Shown here piece by piece: positions 11,335 through 22,368 of a stretch of 64,000 bases of DNA. Source of the DNA: Bimastos eiseni (lineage: Eukaryota > Annelida > Clitellata > Crassiclitellata > Lumbricidae); the NCBI GenBank assembly GCA_959347315.1, contig OY365807.1:13653307-13717306 (forward strand). Reading direction: 5' to 3'. The notes under the pieces were generated by a model that made no database searches, was not told the origin of the DNA, and was given only the letters and a program-made list of their open reading frames with translations. Position numbers and translations under genes: made by a program. Numbering within the stretch: the first letter of the stretch is position 1; each line of letters starts with the position of its first letter.

Positions 11335-12444
11335 TACGGAGCCCCTAAAGGGACATAAAAGAAAAATAGTTTATCTCGTGCTCACGAGATAACAACTCGT
11401 TCCCTCGACTTAATAAGTCGTGCGCACGAGATAACAACTCGTTCCCACGACTTACTAAGTCGTGCGCACGAGTTATTAACTCGTTCCCTCGACTTAATAT
11501 GTCGTGCGCACGAGATAACAACTCGTTCCCTCGACTTAATAAGTCGTGCGACTTATTTGATCAATAGCAGGCCGACTTTTCTGTGACGTAAACACACTTC
11601 TATTTTAGTATTTATGGGGAAACACATATTTCAATAAACGAAACAATGTCTAAGACATAGAGTATTTCGGGCATTCCGTTCTAAACTTAAATCTCACCTT
11701 TTCAATAACTCTTACCCAGACTCATTACTTGACATCTGTCACTCCTCGACGAAAGCGATGCCCTTCTTAACAGCTACTCTGCCTCCATCCTGACCTTCTG
11801 GAAACTGAACTCTGACCTCCCACGGACTATCATTTGGACAACCCTTTCGATTTGAGGCAGCGCTCCTGAATAAGCTGGTGCCCTGCGGATAGCTTTCAAG
11901 TGACGCTTTAGAATTCTGGAGATTTCGATTACTACTACTATAGGGGTGTATAATATGTGGTGTGAAAGGCTTTGGCCTATAAGGAAGGCATTTAAAGCTA
12001 CAATGTTATTTGTGATGCCGTTTGTACGCTGAACGTGTGCCAGACTGGGGATATCACTCTGCAGGCGAATATGAAAGCGAAAATGAAAATGATGTTCAGA
12101 CTGACAGAGCTAAAATGCTGACAATATCAGATAGAGCTATCCCCGCGATTTATCGTATGAGTTGTGTTGTGGAATTTGGGACGCTAAAACCACAGATCGC
12201 CGTTGTCCCATTGCATCCTCGTCGCCATTTGTTGCAGCGACGCCATTATATCCCGAAATAGAAGTTTGCTTACGTCACAGAAAGTCGGCCTGCTATTGGT
12301 CAAATAAGTCGTGCGCACGACTTATTAAGTCGAGGGAACGAGTTGTTATCTCGTGCGCACGACTTAGTAAGTCGTGGAACGAGTTTGTATCTCGTGCGCA
12401 CGAGTTAAAATATTCTTCTTCCATGTCCCTTTAGGAGCTCCGTA
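11335..12444. mobile_element. Foldback transposon with palindrome-stacked arms
   Basis: The termini are inverted: TACGGAGCCCCTAAAGGGAC on the left, and the reverse complement of the right end reads TACGGAGCTCCTAAAGGGAC. Each arm then carries alternating palindromes: CTCGTGCGCACGAG (perfect, 14 bp) and GACTTAATAAGTC, joined by AACTCGTTCC. There are about five modules on the left (11375-11550) and three on the right (12300-12410). Inverted similarity continues inward through a CAGGCCGACTTTCTGTGACG segment (11570 and 12285). The interior (11640-12240) contains no transposase frame and carries a dispersed LINE-like tail. Confidence 0.8.
11690..11940 (+). repeat. Dispersed repeat with TACTACTAC tail
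   Basis: This segment includes CTGAATAAGCTGGTGCCC and ends in a TTCGATTACTACTACTA tail. Related sequence occurs at 1318-1400 on the + strand and, inverted, at 11185-11225 and 16030-16150. A short-repeat 3' tail suggests a LINE or SINE 3' end. The family is not identified. Confidence 0.5.
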
Positions 12445-13183
12445 CTTGACACTGTAGTGACCTTATTTAAAATTTGAGCTCCGATGTATTCAAAGACGTT
12501 CTAAATTTAGACTAATGGCTAAACCGACGGTCGGCGCCTTCGCTTTGATCAGCGATAGCAATCAATGAACGGATGAAGGGATGTTGCGTTACTTGTGTAT
12601 ATAAGCCTAGGCTAGCCTGCAACTCATGAATTAATCAAATAAACGCTAATAACGTTATAAATAAACCAAAGTACATGTAAGTATAGATAACTGAATAATG
12701 GAAATAATAAAATGGATATTATAAGGCATGGGGGCCAATTATTTACAAACCTGATTTTCTGTCCGTCAAACTAAGTTTTGCACATTTTTGCAGTATGTAG
12801 ATATTACACACGACCGAAGCATTTGAGCATTAGGCCTAATCTTGTCGTTCTCACGTCTGAGTGGAAGTCGTACACAGGATGTGAAAGTCGGTATGTTACA
12901 ATAAAAAATGATTGATCGCACGCTTGCTTGCCAAACCAGGGTCTATATGTGGAAACTCGGCCTCTAGTGACTGCACTATATCTATAGCCAGGACGTCTTC
13001 ATGTGAGCCACGTGCGTCGTTTTCAGAAGTCCATGGTCTAATGGCTTGACCTTATAGTTGTTCTAATGAAGGCATTAATTAATTAGAATACTGAGCATGG
13101 ACGAACTAAAACTGTTAGCCTGTAATGTGATTCCAAAGGGAGCTCTGACGTTGCCAGTCCTTTTAGATTGAGGCTGACTGTTG
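12445..13183. other. Gene-free stretch
   Basis: No gene, RNA or transposon end is supported here. Base composition is similar to the flanking spacer. Confidence 0.4.
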
Positions 13184-13191
13184 CAGTGATG

Positions 13192-13809
13192 CAGTGGCGG
13201 CCCTAGGTTTTCCATTAGGGGCGGGGGCAAGGGGAGGCCGAGAACCCCGGAGGGGGGCCAGGTGGATACCCGAATTTGTCTAAACTGTAGTGCTAGGTAT
13301 AGCTCCACACTGAATGACATCGACCAGGTACATCTATATGCATTGTAGAGCAACATGAATTCTTCACATCAACGATCTCTGGATATTTGGAAATAGAATG
13401 ACTTTATTTAAAAGTAAAAAAATTAACTATGCTCAATACATACACTTTATGAAAAGCAAGTTTCCGATTGCCCTGTCAAGAGTCAAACTGATCCAAAAAG
13501 GCATTCATCATAATGGACTCTGCATGAGCAGATTCAATCGACAACATTGTCAGACTACTTAGATGAATAACAGACATGTATAGTACATTTTAGATAAGTT
13601 CTAATTAATTTCAGTGCAGAAAACTTTTATGACAGGTTGTTGATGTGCACTAAACGGACAGTCGCACACGTTGCATAGTTAATACTGGATCGATTTAATA
13701 ATTCTTGCTTTCCTCATCTGCCTTTGCAAAAGCGTGTTTCATCTCTAATTACTTTGAATGAGGCAGCTTTATGTCTGACATAATATATATATATATAAGC
13801 TTTATGTCT

Positions 13810-13861
<52 letters not shown>

Positions 13862-14518
13862 CATTAACTGAAATTACATTCAATTAAAGTGCATAGCAAT
13901 GGAAATAAATGGTCAGTGCTCTCCAACTGCCTTCCAACTGCTGAACACTCTTATTAACACTGCTCATTACAATTGCACCATCATAATCTTGACCAACTAA
14001 ACCTGAACCTGTGTCTGCCCCAAAATTAAGGACTTAAGACTATCTAAAATAAGCCATGAAAATGACTTTGCATCTAATCCGATAGCAGATTGAAATCTAT
14101 AAAATATTTATTCACTTTCTTGTTAGCAAAAATCGTATTACAAAGAACAGCTGTTTCTGGAACTAATATCCTTTGTCATATCAACAGAGATTGAAAACTA
14201 TGTAGACTCCTTGACCTATTCTATTATCTGATCCCTGACGATATCTACCACTAGAAATTCTAAGCAAGTAAGTAAGTGATTCTGTGAGAATGTTCAGAGA
14301 AAAATAATTTCAGATTTCGTTATGCAAGAAAGTACTTCGTGCCTTTGAGAATGCCCTGACAAAAATAATTCTGAATTTCATCATACATCATACCTGAGTA
14401 AGTAAATATAGAATCTAAATGATACCATGTTTCACAGCACATCGGCCAAAAATCTAGTGCTCTAGTGGGGGGGGGGGGTGCAATGGCCCTCTGGCCCCCC
14501 CCTGTGGAGCCGCCACTG
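13192..14518 (-). mobile_element. hAT transposon relic with perfect 8-bp target duplication
   Basis: The element begins CAGTGGCGGC and ends GCCGCCACTG. It is flanked on both sides by CAGTGATG (13184-13191 and 14519-14526), the 8-bp duplication that defines hAT insertions. A decayed transposase C-terminus lies inside on the minus strand (13483-13625). AT microsatellites with a duplicated AGCTTTATGTCTGACATA word occupy 13767-13848, and a G-run of 12 lies near the right end. The remaining frame is broken many times, so the copy is dead. Confidence 0.9.
13483..13625 (-). pseudogene. hAT transposase C-terminal dimerisation relic
   Basis: Two minus-strand frames joined by one frameshift give FSALKLIRTYLKCT and then SLTMLSIESAHAESI. 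These match the hAT C-terminal dimerisation motif (FSxLKxIKTYLRSTM followed by RLSxLxLLSIExxxA). It sits inside the hAT relic bounded by 8-bp duplications. The DDE catalytic residues are not recognisable upstream. Confidence 0.75.
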
Positions 14519-14630
14519 CAGTGATGAACACCGCAGATATATGGTGTAGGTTTATTGGCGTAGGTAGCAGTACTAAAGCCATAATATTTTAACTTTCAAA
14601 AAATGTATAAATAGGCCTAAGCATGATGCC

Positions 14631-14700
14631 AGTCAGTCAGTCAGCCAGCCAGCCAGCCAGTCAGTCAGTCAATCTCAGAGTCAGTAAGTGAATCAGTCAG
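14631..14700. repeat. CAGT/CAGC microsatellite
   Basis: Tetranucleotide repeat of CAGT interrupted by CAGC units, decaying to the right into AGTCAGT words. Confidence 0.9.
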
Positions 14701-16639
14701 TTAGTTAACTTAGTTGGTCACCAAACTCACTGACTCAGCTGGACAGTCGAAGACATTTGAGTGGCTGCCCATATAAATTTGAAATTTCCGTATCCTAGGC
14801 TTTTGGGCCTATTATTCTAGATTCCTTGACTTATGGACGAGTAGGCCTATTTTCTTAGGCATCAGATGTGGTGATCCCGGGGGCGTCTAGGGGTGACAAG
14901 TCCCCCACCGTTTAAAGAGATGGGACACGTCATACGTTTGCCCCCCCCCCACGATTTTACCCCTCTCATTGGGTATCCCACTCACCTGTCAAACGAGTTC
15001 GCCGCCTCTGTCAGGCATGACAAGTTCTACGCTGTGCTACCTGCCTCATCTTTTTCCATCTTCTATTTTCTTTCGTTGTCTCTCGATCCTTTGCTCTTTA
15101 TTTTCCAAAATCACTTCTGCATAGCCCTATCTTTTTTCTGCCTCTCAGCCTATATAATGAACGCTTCCTTGTGTTGCGTCTGTCTTCATAAAATAATTCT
15201 TCTGTGTTTGTTTCCTCTGCTTCTGTCCCACCGCCTGATTGATGATGCAGATAATTGCCCGAAATCAATTGTTGCTTGTTTTCCCAGGCCCGCGTAGGCG
15301 TGGCCTATAAGAACTGATACTTCTTTGTACTGCTGTTCATTGAAAAATACGCAGGCATCATGAATGATCAAGTTATGACTTGCAGTAAGTTCCAGCAAAT
15401 GCCCAACTTTGCGGCCTATGCATTACAACACCGAGCTGCGGACCCTGATGATTTTGTAGACAGTAGATTGTAAGATAGATCATGTAATGAGGAACAGACT
15501 GATGCACATAAATTAATTATTAATGTAATTTTCCTAAATCCAGATCACGTCTTTTACGACGCAGTGAAGGCTGCCTTAACGTCGAGATTTCTCTGGAATA
15601 GCCTTTAAACAGAGCATCTCATTATCAGCAGAGTCGGCTACAGGGAGAAGTTTAGCATATCCACTGGACTGTCTGTCTTCTTAAAGCGGTTGTCGTTGAT
15701 CGGGTCCGATGTTTTTCGGTGGACGGGGCGGGTCGCTTTGAATCGACCTTTGCATCGGGTCGACTAAATGACACCCTCCCGCTTTTCTGTTGTCCCTTCC
15801 CTTTGGCAGACGATTAGCTATGCTCGTTGCGAGGCCGATGAGGTAACGGTGTCTATTTTTAGCTGTGCTTATTTTTACTCTCCAGCCGTTAAAATAGACA
15901 ACTGCATTTGATGAAGTAAGGATCAGTACGACGGTCGTGAATGAATGGAAGCATTTAAAAGACGCTGTTTCTCCAATCTCCACACACAATCGCATTCGCA
16001 AACTCCAAACTTCGACAGCGTTACTAAAGCCAAGCGTGGGCACCAGCTTATTCAAGAATGCTGCGCCGAATGAGAGGGGTTGTCCAAAAGGTAATCCGGA
16101 TGAGGTTCAGGTCCAGTTGTCAGAGAGCAAACGTGATAGGTGGCAGAGTAGGGTGAAAGTGAATCGGATGAGCCAGTGTACTAGTTCCTGAAGAGACAAC
16201 AGTTCAGTTTTGTGTGGAAAGCCTGCGAGGTGATATACATAGGATCCGATGCAGCGATGAAGGAATTCTTAAGAATCGATTATTTGCGGGATTCCAAGGG
16301 AAGATCGTTTCGAAATGGCTCGGTTGAAGAACTTCAAATATAATCGACAAAGCAGCAACAATTATATTAGCAGCAATAGAAGTAGGAATGATAGTAGTAA
16401 TATTAACTCTAACAATAACAACAATAATGCTTTGCTTGCGTTTCGGTTGTGAGTTGTACTGTTGGAGTATAGAGGTGCGCTGCAACTGCTTTCTTCACGG
16501 TAGTAAACAATTTTCTTACGGCCTTTAGTGCGATTAGCCGGTTGTCTCTCTCCTCATTAGCCCCGGATGTAAATTTAGATCCATAGCAAAGCAAAGCTGA
16601 GCTATTCTTCATTTTGTAGGTTCTTTTGAGATTCAGTTA
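14701..16639. other. Gene-free stretch before the HDAC promoter
   Basis: The longest open frames (14893-15297 +, 15681-16055 -) have no recognisable domain, no splice context and low-complexity composition, so I do not call them genes. At 16030-16150 there is an inverted copy of the dispersed repeat seen at 11690-11940. A run of ten C at 14941-14950 marks a decayed transposon-like end. Confidence 0.45.
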
Positions 16640-17093
16640 GTAAATAATCTTTTAAGGAGGAATAGTATCAGCGTGGTCGAATGTTTGGTCGAGTAACTGA
16701 GCAGAGTTTGAGAGAGTAATGGCGGCCGTTGGAAGCGGCCGGGTGTCGTGACAACGACGATAGCACTGTATGTCTGCCTTCCTGTGGAGCTCCAAGGGGC
16801 TCCGTCCGTGTGGTGGGCTACGTTTGACCGTCTGCTTTCAGCTTTTCGAGGTACTAGTCTTACACTTCACCCGTGGTCAGCTTTGAGAAATTTTAGTAGG
16901 AGGGTGGATTGATTGAGAGAAAGTTCGCGTTTTCGATAATTCAGATTTCGGCTGATCAGCTGGAGAGCTGTGATTTTGCCTATATCTACGTAGAGGGTAC
17001 AGATCTCGCAGAAGTTTCTGATCAGCTGCTCGAGTGACTGACATCGTTTTCAGAAACTGGATTTAATTATCAGATCGCCCGACAGTGGATAGC
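16640..17093 (+). promoter_or_regulatory. Probable promoter and 5' leader of the HDAC gene
   Basis: The segment is CpG-richer than the flanks and directly precedes coding exon 1. TAATGGCGGCC at 16717-16727 matches the YY1 core (AANATGGCGGC), which often sits at transcription starts. An in-frame TAA at 17064-17066 closes the reading frame upstream of the ATG at 17094, so the coding sequence cannot extend further 5' in this exon. The start site of transcription and any upstream non-coding exon cannot be fixed from sequence alone. Confidence 0.5.
16719..16751 (+). other. Possible upstream ORF, 10 codons
   Basis: ATG GCG GCC opens a 10-codon frame (MAAVGSGRVS) ending at TGA 16749-16751. Its ATG overlaps the YY1-like word. 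If transcription starts upstream of it, it could dampen translation of the main frame. If the YY1 word marks the start itself, it is excluded from the mRNA. Confidence 0.3.
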
Positions 17094-17262
17094 ATGGAAG
17101 CCGGTGGTAACGGCCGTAGAATGGACCTGCAGGCGATGACGACCGCGCCCATGGCATCTGTCTCCGGTAGACCAGGGGAGTCGGAACACCAGGGCCAGTC
17201 AGGGGCAATGACTAAAATGTCTCCGAGGAGAATCTTAACGGCAGCTTCCAGCTCTGGATCCG
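17094..17262 (+). CDS. HDAC4: Class IIa histone deacetylase, coding exon 1
   Basis: This exon gives residues 1-56 of the reconstructed protein, starting MEAGGNGRRMDLQAM. I chose the ATG at 17094 because it is the first after an in-frame TAA (17064) and has a strong context, AGCATGG, with A at -3 and G at +4. The exon ends at CCG|GTAGGC in phase 1. The leader is Ser, Gly and Met rich and matches no domain; class IIa HDAC leaders vary greatly between paralogues, so lack of similarity is expected. The link to the downstream exons rests on phase: the leftover G plus AT from exon 2 gives Asp57 without a stop. A 24.6-kb intron follows, so another undetected first exon is possible. Confidence 0.75.
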
Positions 17263-18179
17263 GTAGGCAAAGAATATCAGAATAGTAGTTTTTCAAGAAA
17301 TTGTAAAATTATAAAGCATCGTTAGTTACAAAACAATGAGAGGCAACAACAAAACAACAACAGGACGATGATGACAATGACAAAGATAATGATGATGGTA
17401 ATCATAAAATAAGATAAACAAATTTGGTGGTGGCCTAATTGATGACTTTAGTGTGCAAATGAAATATGTCTTTCTCCAGAGGGGAATGGTATGAGCAGAG
17501 TGCTGAGAGAAACTTTAAATTTTCTTTTGATCCTACTGACTATGGTATGTATGCAGCACGAAATCCATTTTTTGGTCTTTTTTTTATTTATTCCATCTTT
17601 TATTCTAGTTTTTAAAATTAAAGACCTATGATTGAAGTTGTATTATTTATATTACCAAGTAACACCAACTGATTTTGGAATTGTGGCTGATTCCAATATT
17701 TCCTTGTTGCATACTGCATGATGATTTAACCTCCAATAATGGATATAAATGGGGCTTAACTGTCGACTGCACATGACATATCTCTTGGCTTGCCTAAAAA
17801 AAATTTTCAGTTGGGACAGTTTTGCGTCCTTGAGACTTTCTCCTCACTCAAGAGCATTTTAATTATTCTTTATTTTCTTCTCAGGTGCTATATAAATTCA
17901 CCTGTCAATAATATACAATACACAGGTGATCGGGTTTGACGGGTGGTCATTGTCAAGGAATTGACTGATGTAATGTCTTTGCCTACCCATCGAATGAGTG
18001 ATCTTTCATTACAAAGAGTTAAGTCTAATGAACTTGACTGTAAACTTCTTTTATTTGCTACTAATGAGAGGTGCGTCTGATATAAAACATCTGACCTTCT
18101 GAGCTTTGAGTTGGAAACAGTTTACAATATTGTTGCCAGTCGCTTTGTATTTGTTTTATTAATGAACTTGTGTCGGAAG

Positions 18180-18465
18180 AAGAAGAGTGCTCAGTCCATT
18201 AAGCTAACCCTGAGGCAACCATGGGCATGAAATGTTTGCGACTTCAATTTTTAGCCTTGGCATCTGAAGGCGAGTGACCAGTGCCTTACCCTGCCATCTC
18301 ATCTTCTCACTGACAGTGTCTGGTCTGTGTGCTCATGATAGCTCATTTGGGTAGGGGCACAGCCAGATCAGAAATCTCAAGCCAAATTTCTGCACAAGCA
18401 GGATTTGAAACCCCAACCTCTCAATTGACAGTCCAGCATGCTAGCCACTATGCTATGAAGTGTTA
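18180..18465 (-). repeat. tRNA-derived SINE
   Basis: Read on the minus strand, the head at 18401-18457 has a tRNA-like A box (TAGTGGCTAGCATGCTGGA) and B box (GGTTTCAAATCC), the internal RNA polymerase III promoter layout. The body extends to about 18180. A related body is found at 33943-34212. Two further tRNA-like heads lie at 20620-20680 (minus) and 22369-22432 (plus). This is not a functional tRNA: no acceptor stem or anticodon arm can be closed. Confidence 0.7.
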
Positions 18466-18513
18466 GTAATTTTATTTTCTTCTTGATTGACAGTCCTGCA
18501 GACCAGCACATAA

Positions 18514-18605
18514 AGCACAAGTTTATTTACATGTTCAAGTTTATTTACTTGTACCAGTTTATTTACATGTACACTGTACATGACTCTGTACATTGTACAG
18601 AGTCA
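18514..18605. repeat. Three 18-bp repeats ending in a perfect hairpin
   Basis: Three copies of an 18-bp unit (consensus AAGTTTATTTACATGTWC) run from 18514 to about 18570. They are followed at 18581-18605 by TGACTCTGTACA, one base, and its exact reverse complement TGTACAGAGTCA. Confidence 0.85.
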
Positions 18606-19721
18606 GGTAATCTGAATCCAAGGTGCAGATGAATGTTTGCTTGTGTCCGAGATGCTGAATGAAACAGGCAACTCAGGATCACCTGATGTTCACAGGCCCC
18701 ACAGACTGCAATGCTCTGGGTTGGGTCCTAAGACTTTTTCTGTTGATTTTCGATGTTTTTCACAGTAGGTAAGACTTCCTATAGATGCCCTGCTGAGCAT
18801 TTCTTTCCTGAATTTCCTATCCGCTGTGTATGCTCTCATGACCTGCTGGAATTTCGTTGTCAGTGTTATCATTTTGCAAGGAAACATTCTTGACGCTGCC
18901 GATGATCGGTTGTTGGACTGAGAACTCGGTCTGTACCACTCTGTGCTAGGCTTACGGCTCTTATAAATTGTTGTTAATCTGAAGCAGAAGTGAATAAAAC
19001 AGATATTGTTGTAGACATTTTTATCATTCTGATTGTGATCAGATATTTATTTAGCCCCCTTTTTTATGAATTGCTTTGATGCATTTCATTATGACCATCA
19101 TTGACGGTATAGACATGTCTTTCAAGTTTTGAGGATATTGTGCAATCTGTGTTCAGTGGAGCAGATGGCATTTTTGTGGCAGGAGAATTATTCTGTAAAG
19201 ATAGGTAAGTCAAGCAGCAACACCGACTGTGACCGACATGCATGCACTTGTAAGGTCATTCATTCATTCATTCATTCGGAACATTTAGTAGTTTATTAAT
19301 ACTGGTATTCTCGATCCGCCATGTTTTAGTGCCTTTGAGAGGTCCACTATCTCCACTTACCTGCTGACATACATGTACACTTACATGCATCCAAATTTTA
19401 GTTACATAAGTTAGTCCAACTATATCTGGACACCAATTGCATAAATGTAATATCTTACAAAATGAGCAATTCGAATAGCGAGCATATCACCAAACTCACA
19501 GTGTAGAAAGTTCTTTAGTAGATTAAAAATCCATGGATTGGTGTCTAACACATTCAAAAATTAGTTTTGAAGTAAGAGGCAGGAAGTTTGAACCCCATAA
19601 TAACTTGCAGAACTAGTGTCTGCTTTTCATTTCATCATCAGTTCTTGACATCAGCCAATTAGAGTCGATTGGTATGAAGAAATGACCTCCACTTCGCCAA
19701 TCATTAGTCAAGTCCATTGCT

Positions 19722-19784
19722 CCCATTAGTGTTACCATAGTTCCCCTTAGTGTTACCATACTTCCCCTTATTGTTACCATAGTT
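19722..19784. repeat. 21-bp tandem repeat, three units
   Basis: Units of CCCCTTAGTGTTACCATAGTT with one to three differences repeat exactly three times. The motif is not part of any gene I can see. Confidence 0.9.
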
Positions 19785-19925
19785 CCATGTGATGCTGTGT
19801 CACATTTTATGCGATATACCCAGCAGAGTTTTGATCTGCCTTCATTTCTTTTCCTTTGAATCTTTCATGGGATTTGGTCAACATGGATTCTCTCTACATG
19901 CCCAAGCCCTCGGAATCTTTGTTGA

Positions 19926-20180
19926 ATGACTTTGTATGGCAGGGTTGTTTGGATGTCTAATGTGCCTGCTTTCACCAGATACCAGTACAAGAAGAATGCA
20001 GGATGGATGGAAGTGGAAGACATGCTGGTGGGATTGGTTGAGAAGGAGGCGTCCGTTTAGTTTCTGCCACTGGACACTGTGGACAACTCCAGACGGATTG
20101 TCCGTCATAGGGAATCGGGTAGTTATGGGGTTAAGGAGGCTTTGCAGAAACCTGTAAGTAGGTTATATTTGGCAGTGTGA
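19926..20180 (+). pseudogene. BEL/Pao-type integrase C-terminal relic
   Basis: An 84-codon frame with one internal TAG (20058-20060) begins LYGRVVWMSNVPAFTRYQ and ends ALQKPVSRLYLAV. The order of short blocks fits the C-terminal domain of BEL/Pao integrases (DUF5641 type): FW-R-W-xEYLPxLxxR, then GDxVLV, then WPLGxV, then VRxVxVR, then RPVxKLxLL. Here these appear as WMSNVPAFTRYQ, VEDMLVGLVE, FLPLDTV, RRIVRHRES and KPVSRLYL. The catalytic core, protease and reverse transcriptase are not recognisable upstream. A CCT|GTAAGTAGG word at 20150 looks like a splice donor but falls inside the conserved tail, so I read it as coincidence. Confidence 0.5.
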
Positions 20181-20459
20181 GATTTGCAGTGTAATATTTG
20201 GCCACCTAGTGGCTGACTTAGACATTCTGCTCTTACTCATACTTGCTTTGTACATTATAACAGATTTTTTGTTTTTTTACTGCCATGCGATGGCGAACTG
20301 TGGCATGGTGGCCCATTGCCGAGTCTGTAATTCGCTGATTGCTGATTCATGCCTGCTGACAGAACACTGTGTAATGACTCTGGACAAGTCATTCAGACTC
20401 ATTGCTCGTGTAACTCAGATTTAAATCTACTAACCCTGTGAACTTAGCAGTGCAATAAG

Positions 20460-20682
20460 AAAATAAACAGTGAGTTGAGAGGGAGCAGTGGGTTGAAGGC
20501 CAGTCCTTCCCATTGCTGCATTTCTCAGTTTGCACACCCCCGAGTGGCCTCTTCTTATTGCTGGTATGATCAGAGGCTTATTTCATACAGAAATCTTAAA
20601 ACATCATTTTGATTTTATTGGAAATTGAACTCATGACCTTGGAAATGGCAGTCTAACATATTGACCACTAGGTCAATATACT
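20460..20682 (-). repeat. tRNA-derived SINE, decayed
   Basis: The minus-strand head at 20620-20680 contains a TAGTGGTCAATATGTTAGA A-box-like word and a GGTCATGAGTTCAATTTCC B-box-like word at normal spacing. The body is poorly delimited. Confidence 0.55.
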
Positions 20683-21085
20683 AGATTATGAAGGTATTGG
20701 TAAATTGTTGCTGCTTATGAAATGCAATAATGGGGCATATGATGCAGCTGAGTATTTATAAAGTATCTAACTCTATTTATATAGCACCTTTCAATTCATG
20801 GAAAGTCGCTGAAATGCGGCTGTTAAGGAACTCTAAATAGGTGCAGCTGAAGATTAGTTACTCTGACAGAGTGGTCAGTTGGTCAGATGAACAGAATACA
20901 GATGTAAGAATTGTAGAGTGTGAAAGTGGGGTTAGTGGTATAATTGAAAATAGAGCTTCAGGATGGAAAGAAGAGAGATACGGATGACTATGAAGGCTGG
21001 TAGTTCTTCATCAAACGGAGAAGGAATGATTAGGAGATGTGCAACTGAGGTGGGGAATTTGCAGAATGGAAGCACTGAATATGAG

Positions 21086-22280
21086 TAGGGCATAACCGGA
21101 AATCGCCTCGGACATTCACCTCGGCCGAATATTGGACTATTGGAAAGTATTCGCCTTGGCAAATATTACACCCGCAAATAGCTAAAAGTAACTGTTTTGA
21201 TAAAATCATTTATGTTGATAAAATGATATTTGTCATCAAATAAATTTAGTACTAACAGACTTACTTATAAGTTATTGATTAATTAAACAAGAACTTAACA
21301 TTCCATTGAATTTTCTTTAAAATAATTATGTTAATTTATATAAAATTATTTGAATTTCTTTTGGTTGCATTCCCCAGCAATCAAATCAGTAATTCTCCCG
21401 TTTGAATTGGCTCCACCCACTTTCCGGTAAACATTGCAGAGTAAAGACGTCGTTGATAACTTCATAGTTAAAATTTTATAACAAGGTTTTACATTTTTTC
21501 ATAAATAAAGTTATTAAATAATAAATATATATGTGAGGCGGGGTCAAAACCCATCACTTGACGTTTTTGACTTTTTATTAAATCATATTCATATGCATCG
21601 GCTTCAAAATCGTTTTTTACAGATATGAAATAGCTTTTATCTAACTTAAGTTATACTGTTTTAGTCTTTCATTAGTATAATCTTAACAACTGAGAAAATC
21701 AAAATAAAAGTTTCAGAATATTCATGTCATCAAATATATTAGCAACCGTTACTTGATTACTCCTCAACTCTACTGGGCAATATAGTGCTATATTCTTTAC
21801 GAGATAATGCAAGCAGCATCAAAATCTTTTTGCTACTTTGCAAATAATGGCAAGTCGGCATATGAAATCTTGGTCATTCCCTATTGAAAACATGCATATT
21901 TTATCAATGCAGATCTAGATACCATGGGCATTAAAAGTAACTTTTTTTCTCTAACTAAGTATTTGAATTCAACTTTTTAATTTCAGATATTCAAAGTAGA
22001 CATATTTATTTGTAACAATATACCATAAAACGATTTTCTGAATTTTTGACCTCTGTCACCTATTTCAGCCTTTATCTTAATAACTAGGAGCCGAGAAACG
22101 GCAGGTTTTGACCCCCGCCTCACATATTGTTATGGCCTACGCTTTGCCAACAGATGGTGCTCGCTGAGTTGCTGGCCAGATTTGCCGCTATTATTTAGTT
22201 CGTACCCGGATCCGGCGAATAGTTCATCATAATACTCGGATTCGGTACTCGGTGGAAATTGTCTACTCGATTATGCCCTA
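21086..22280. mobile_element. hAT-like MITE with a nested insertion
   Basis: The ends are TAGGGCATAACCG and, inverted on the right, TAGGGCATAATCG. Flanks are AATATGAG (21078-21085) and AATAGGAG (22281-22288), an 8-bp duplication with one mismatch, as for hAT. Subterminal words TCGGCCGAATAT, GTATTCGCCTTGGCAAATA and GTACCCGGATCCGGCGAATAG are shared with the copy at 29086-29493. The copy is split by a second element at 21533-22123; without it the length would be about 604 bp. Confidence 0.8.
21533..22123. mobile_element. 591-bp inverted-repeat element nested in the hAT MITE
   Basis: The left end GTGAGGCGGGGTCAAAACC and the right end GGTTTTGACCCCCGCCTCAC are inverted copies that differ by a single inserted C. 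Short AT-rich flanks (ATAT on each side) may be the target duplication. The interior has no protein frame. The superfamily cannot be assigned from the ends alone. Confidence 0.8.
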
Positions 22281-22368
22281 AATAGGAGTGCTGAAGAAGT
22301 TGATTTGTTTGCATATATGGGCTAGCAGAGTTAGTTATGGTTGTAGTGTATATATTGTACAGAAATGC

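Noticed and set aside
14893..15297. 134-codon ORF with hydrophobic segments
   Set aside because: No signal, splice or family match; begins within decayed C-rich transposon-like sequence.
15681..16055. 124-codon minus-strand ORF near the HDAC promoter
   Set aside because: Overlaps a dispersed repeat that occurs at 11690-11940 and has no recognisable domain.
18401..18457. Possible tRNA gene on the minus strand
   Set aside because: A and B boxes are present, but acceptor and anticodon stems do not close and related copies occur elsewhere, so it is a SINE.
20145..20160. Strong splice donor-like CCTGTAAGTAGG, possible extra HDAC exon at 19980-20151
   Set aside because: The frame continues through it into a BEL/Pao-like tail and contains an in-frame TAG; peptide does not fit the HDAC family.
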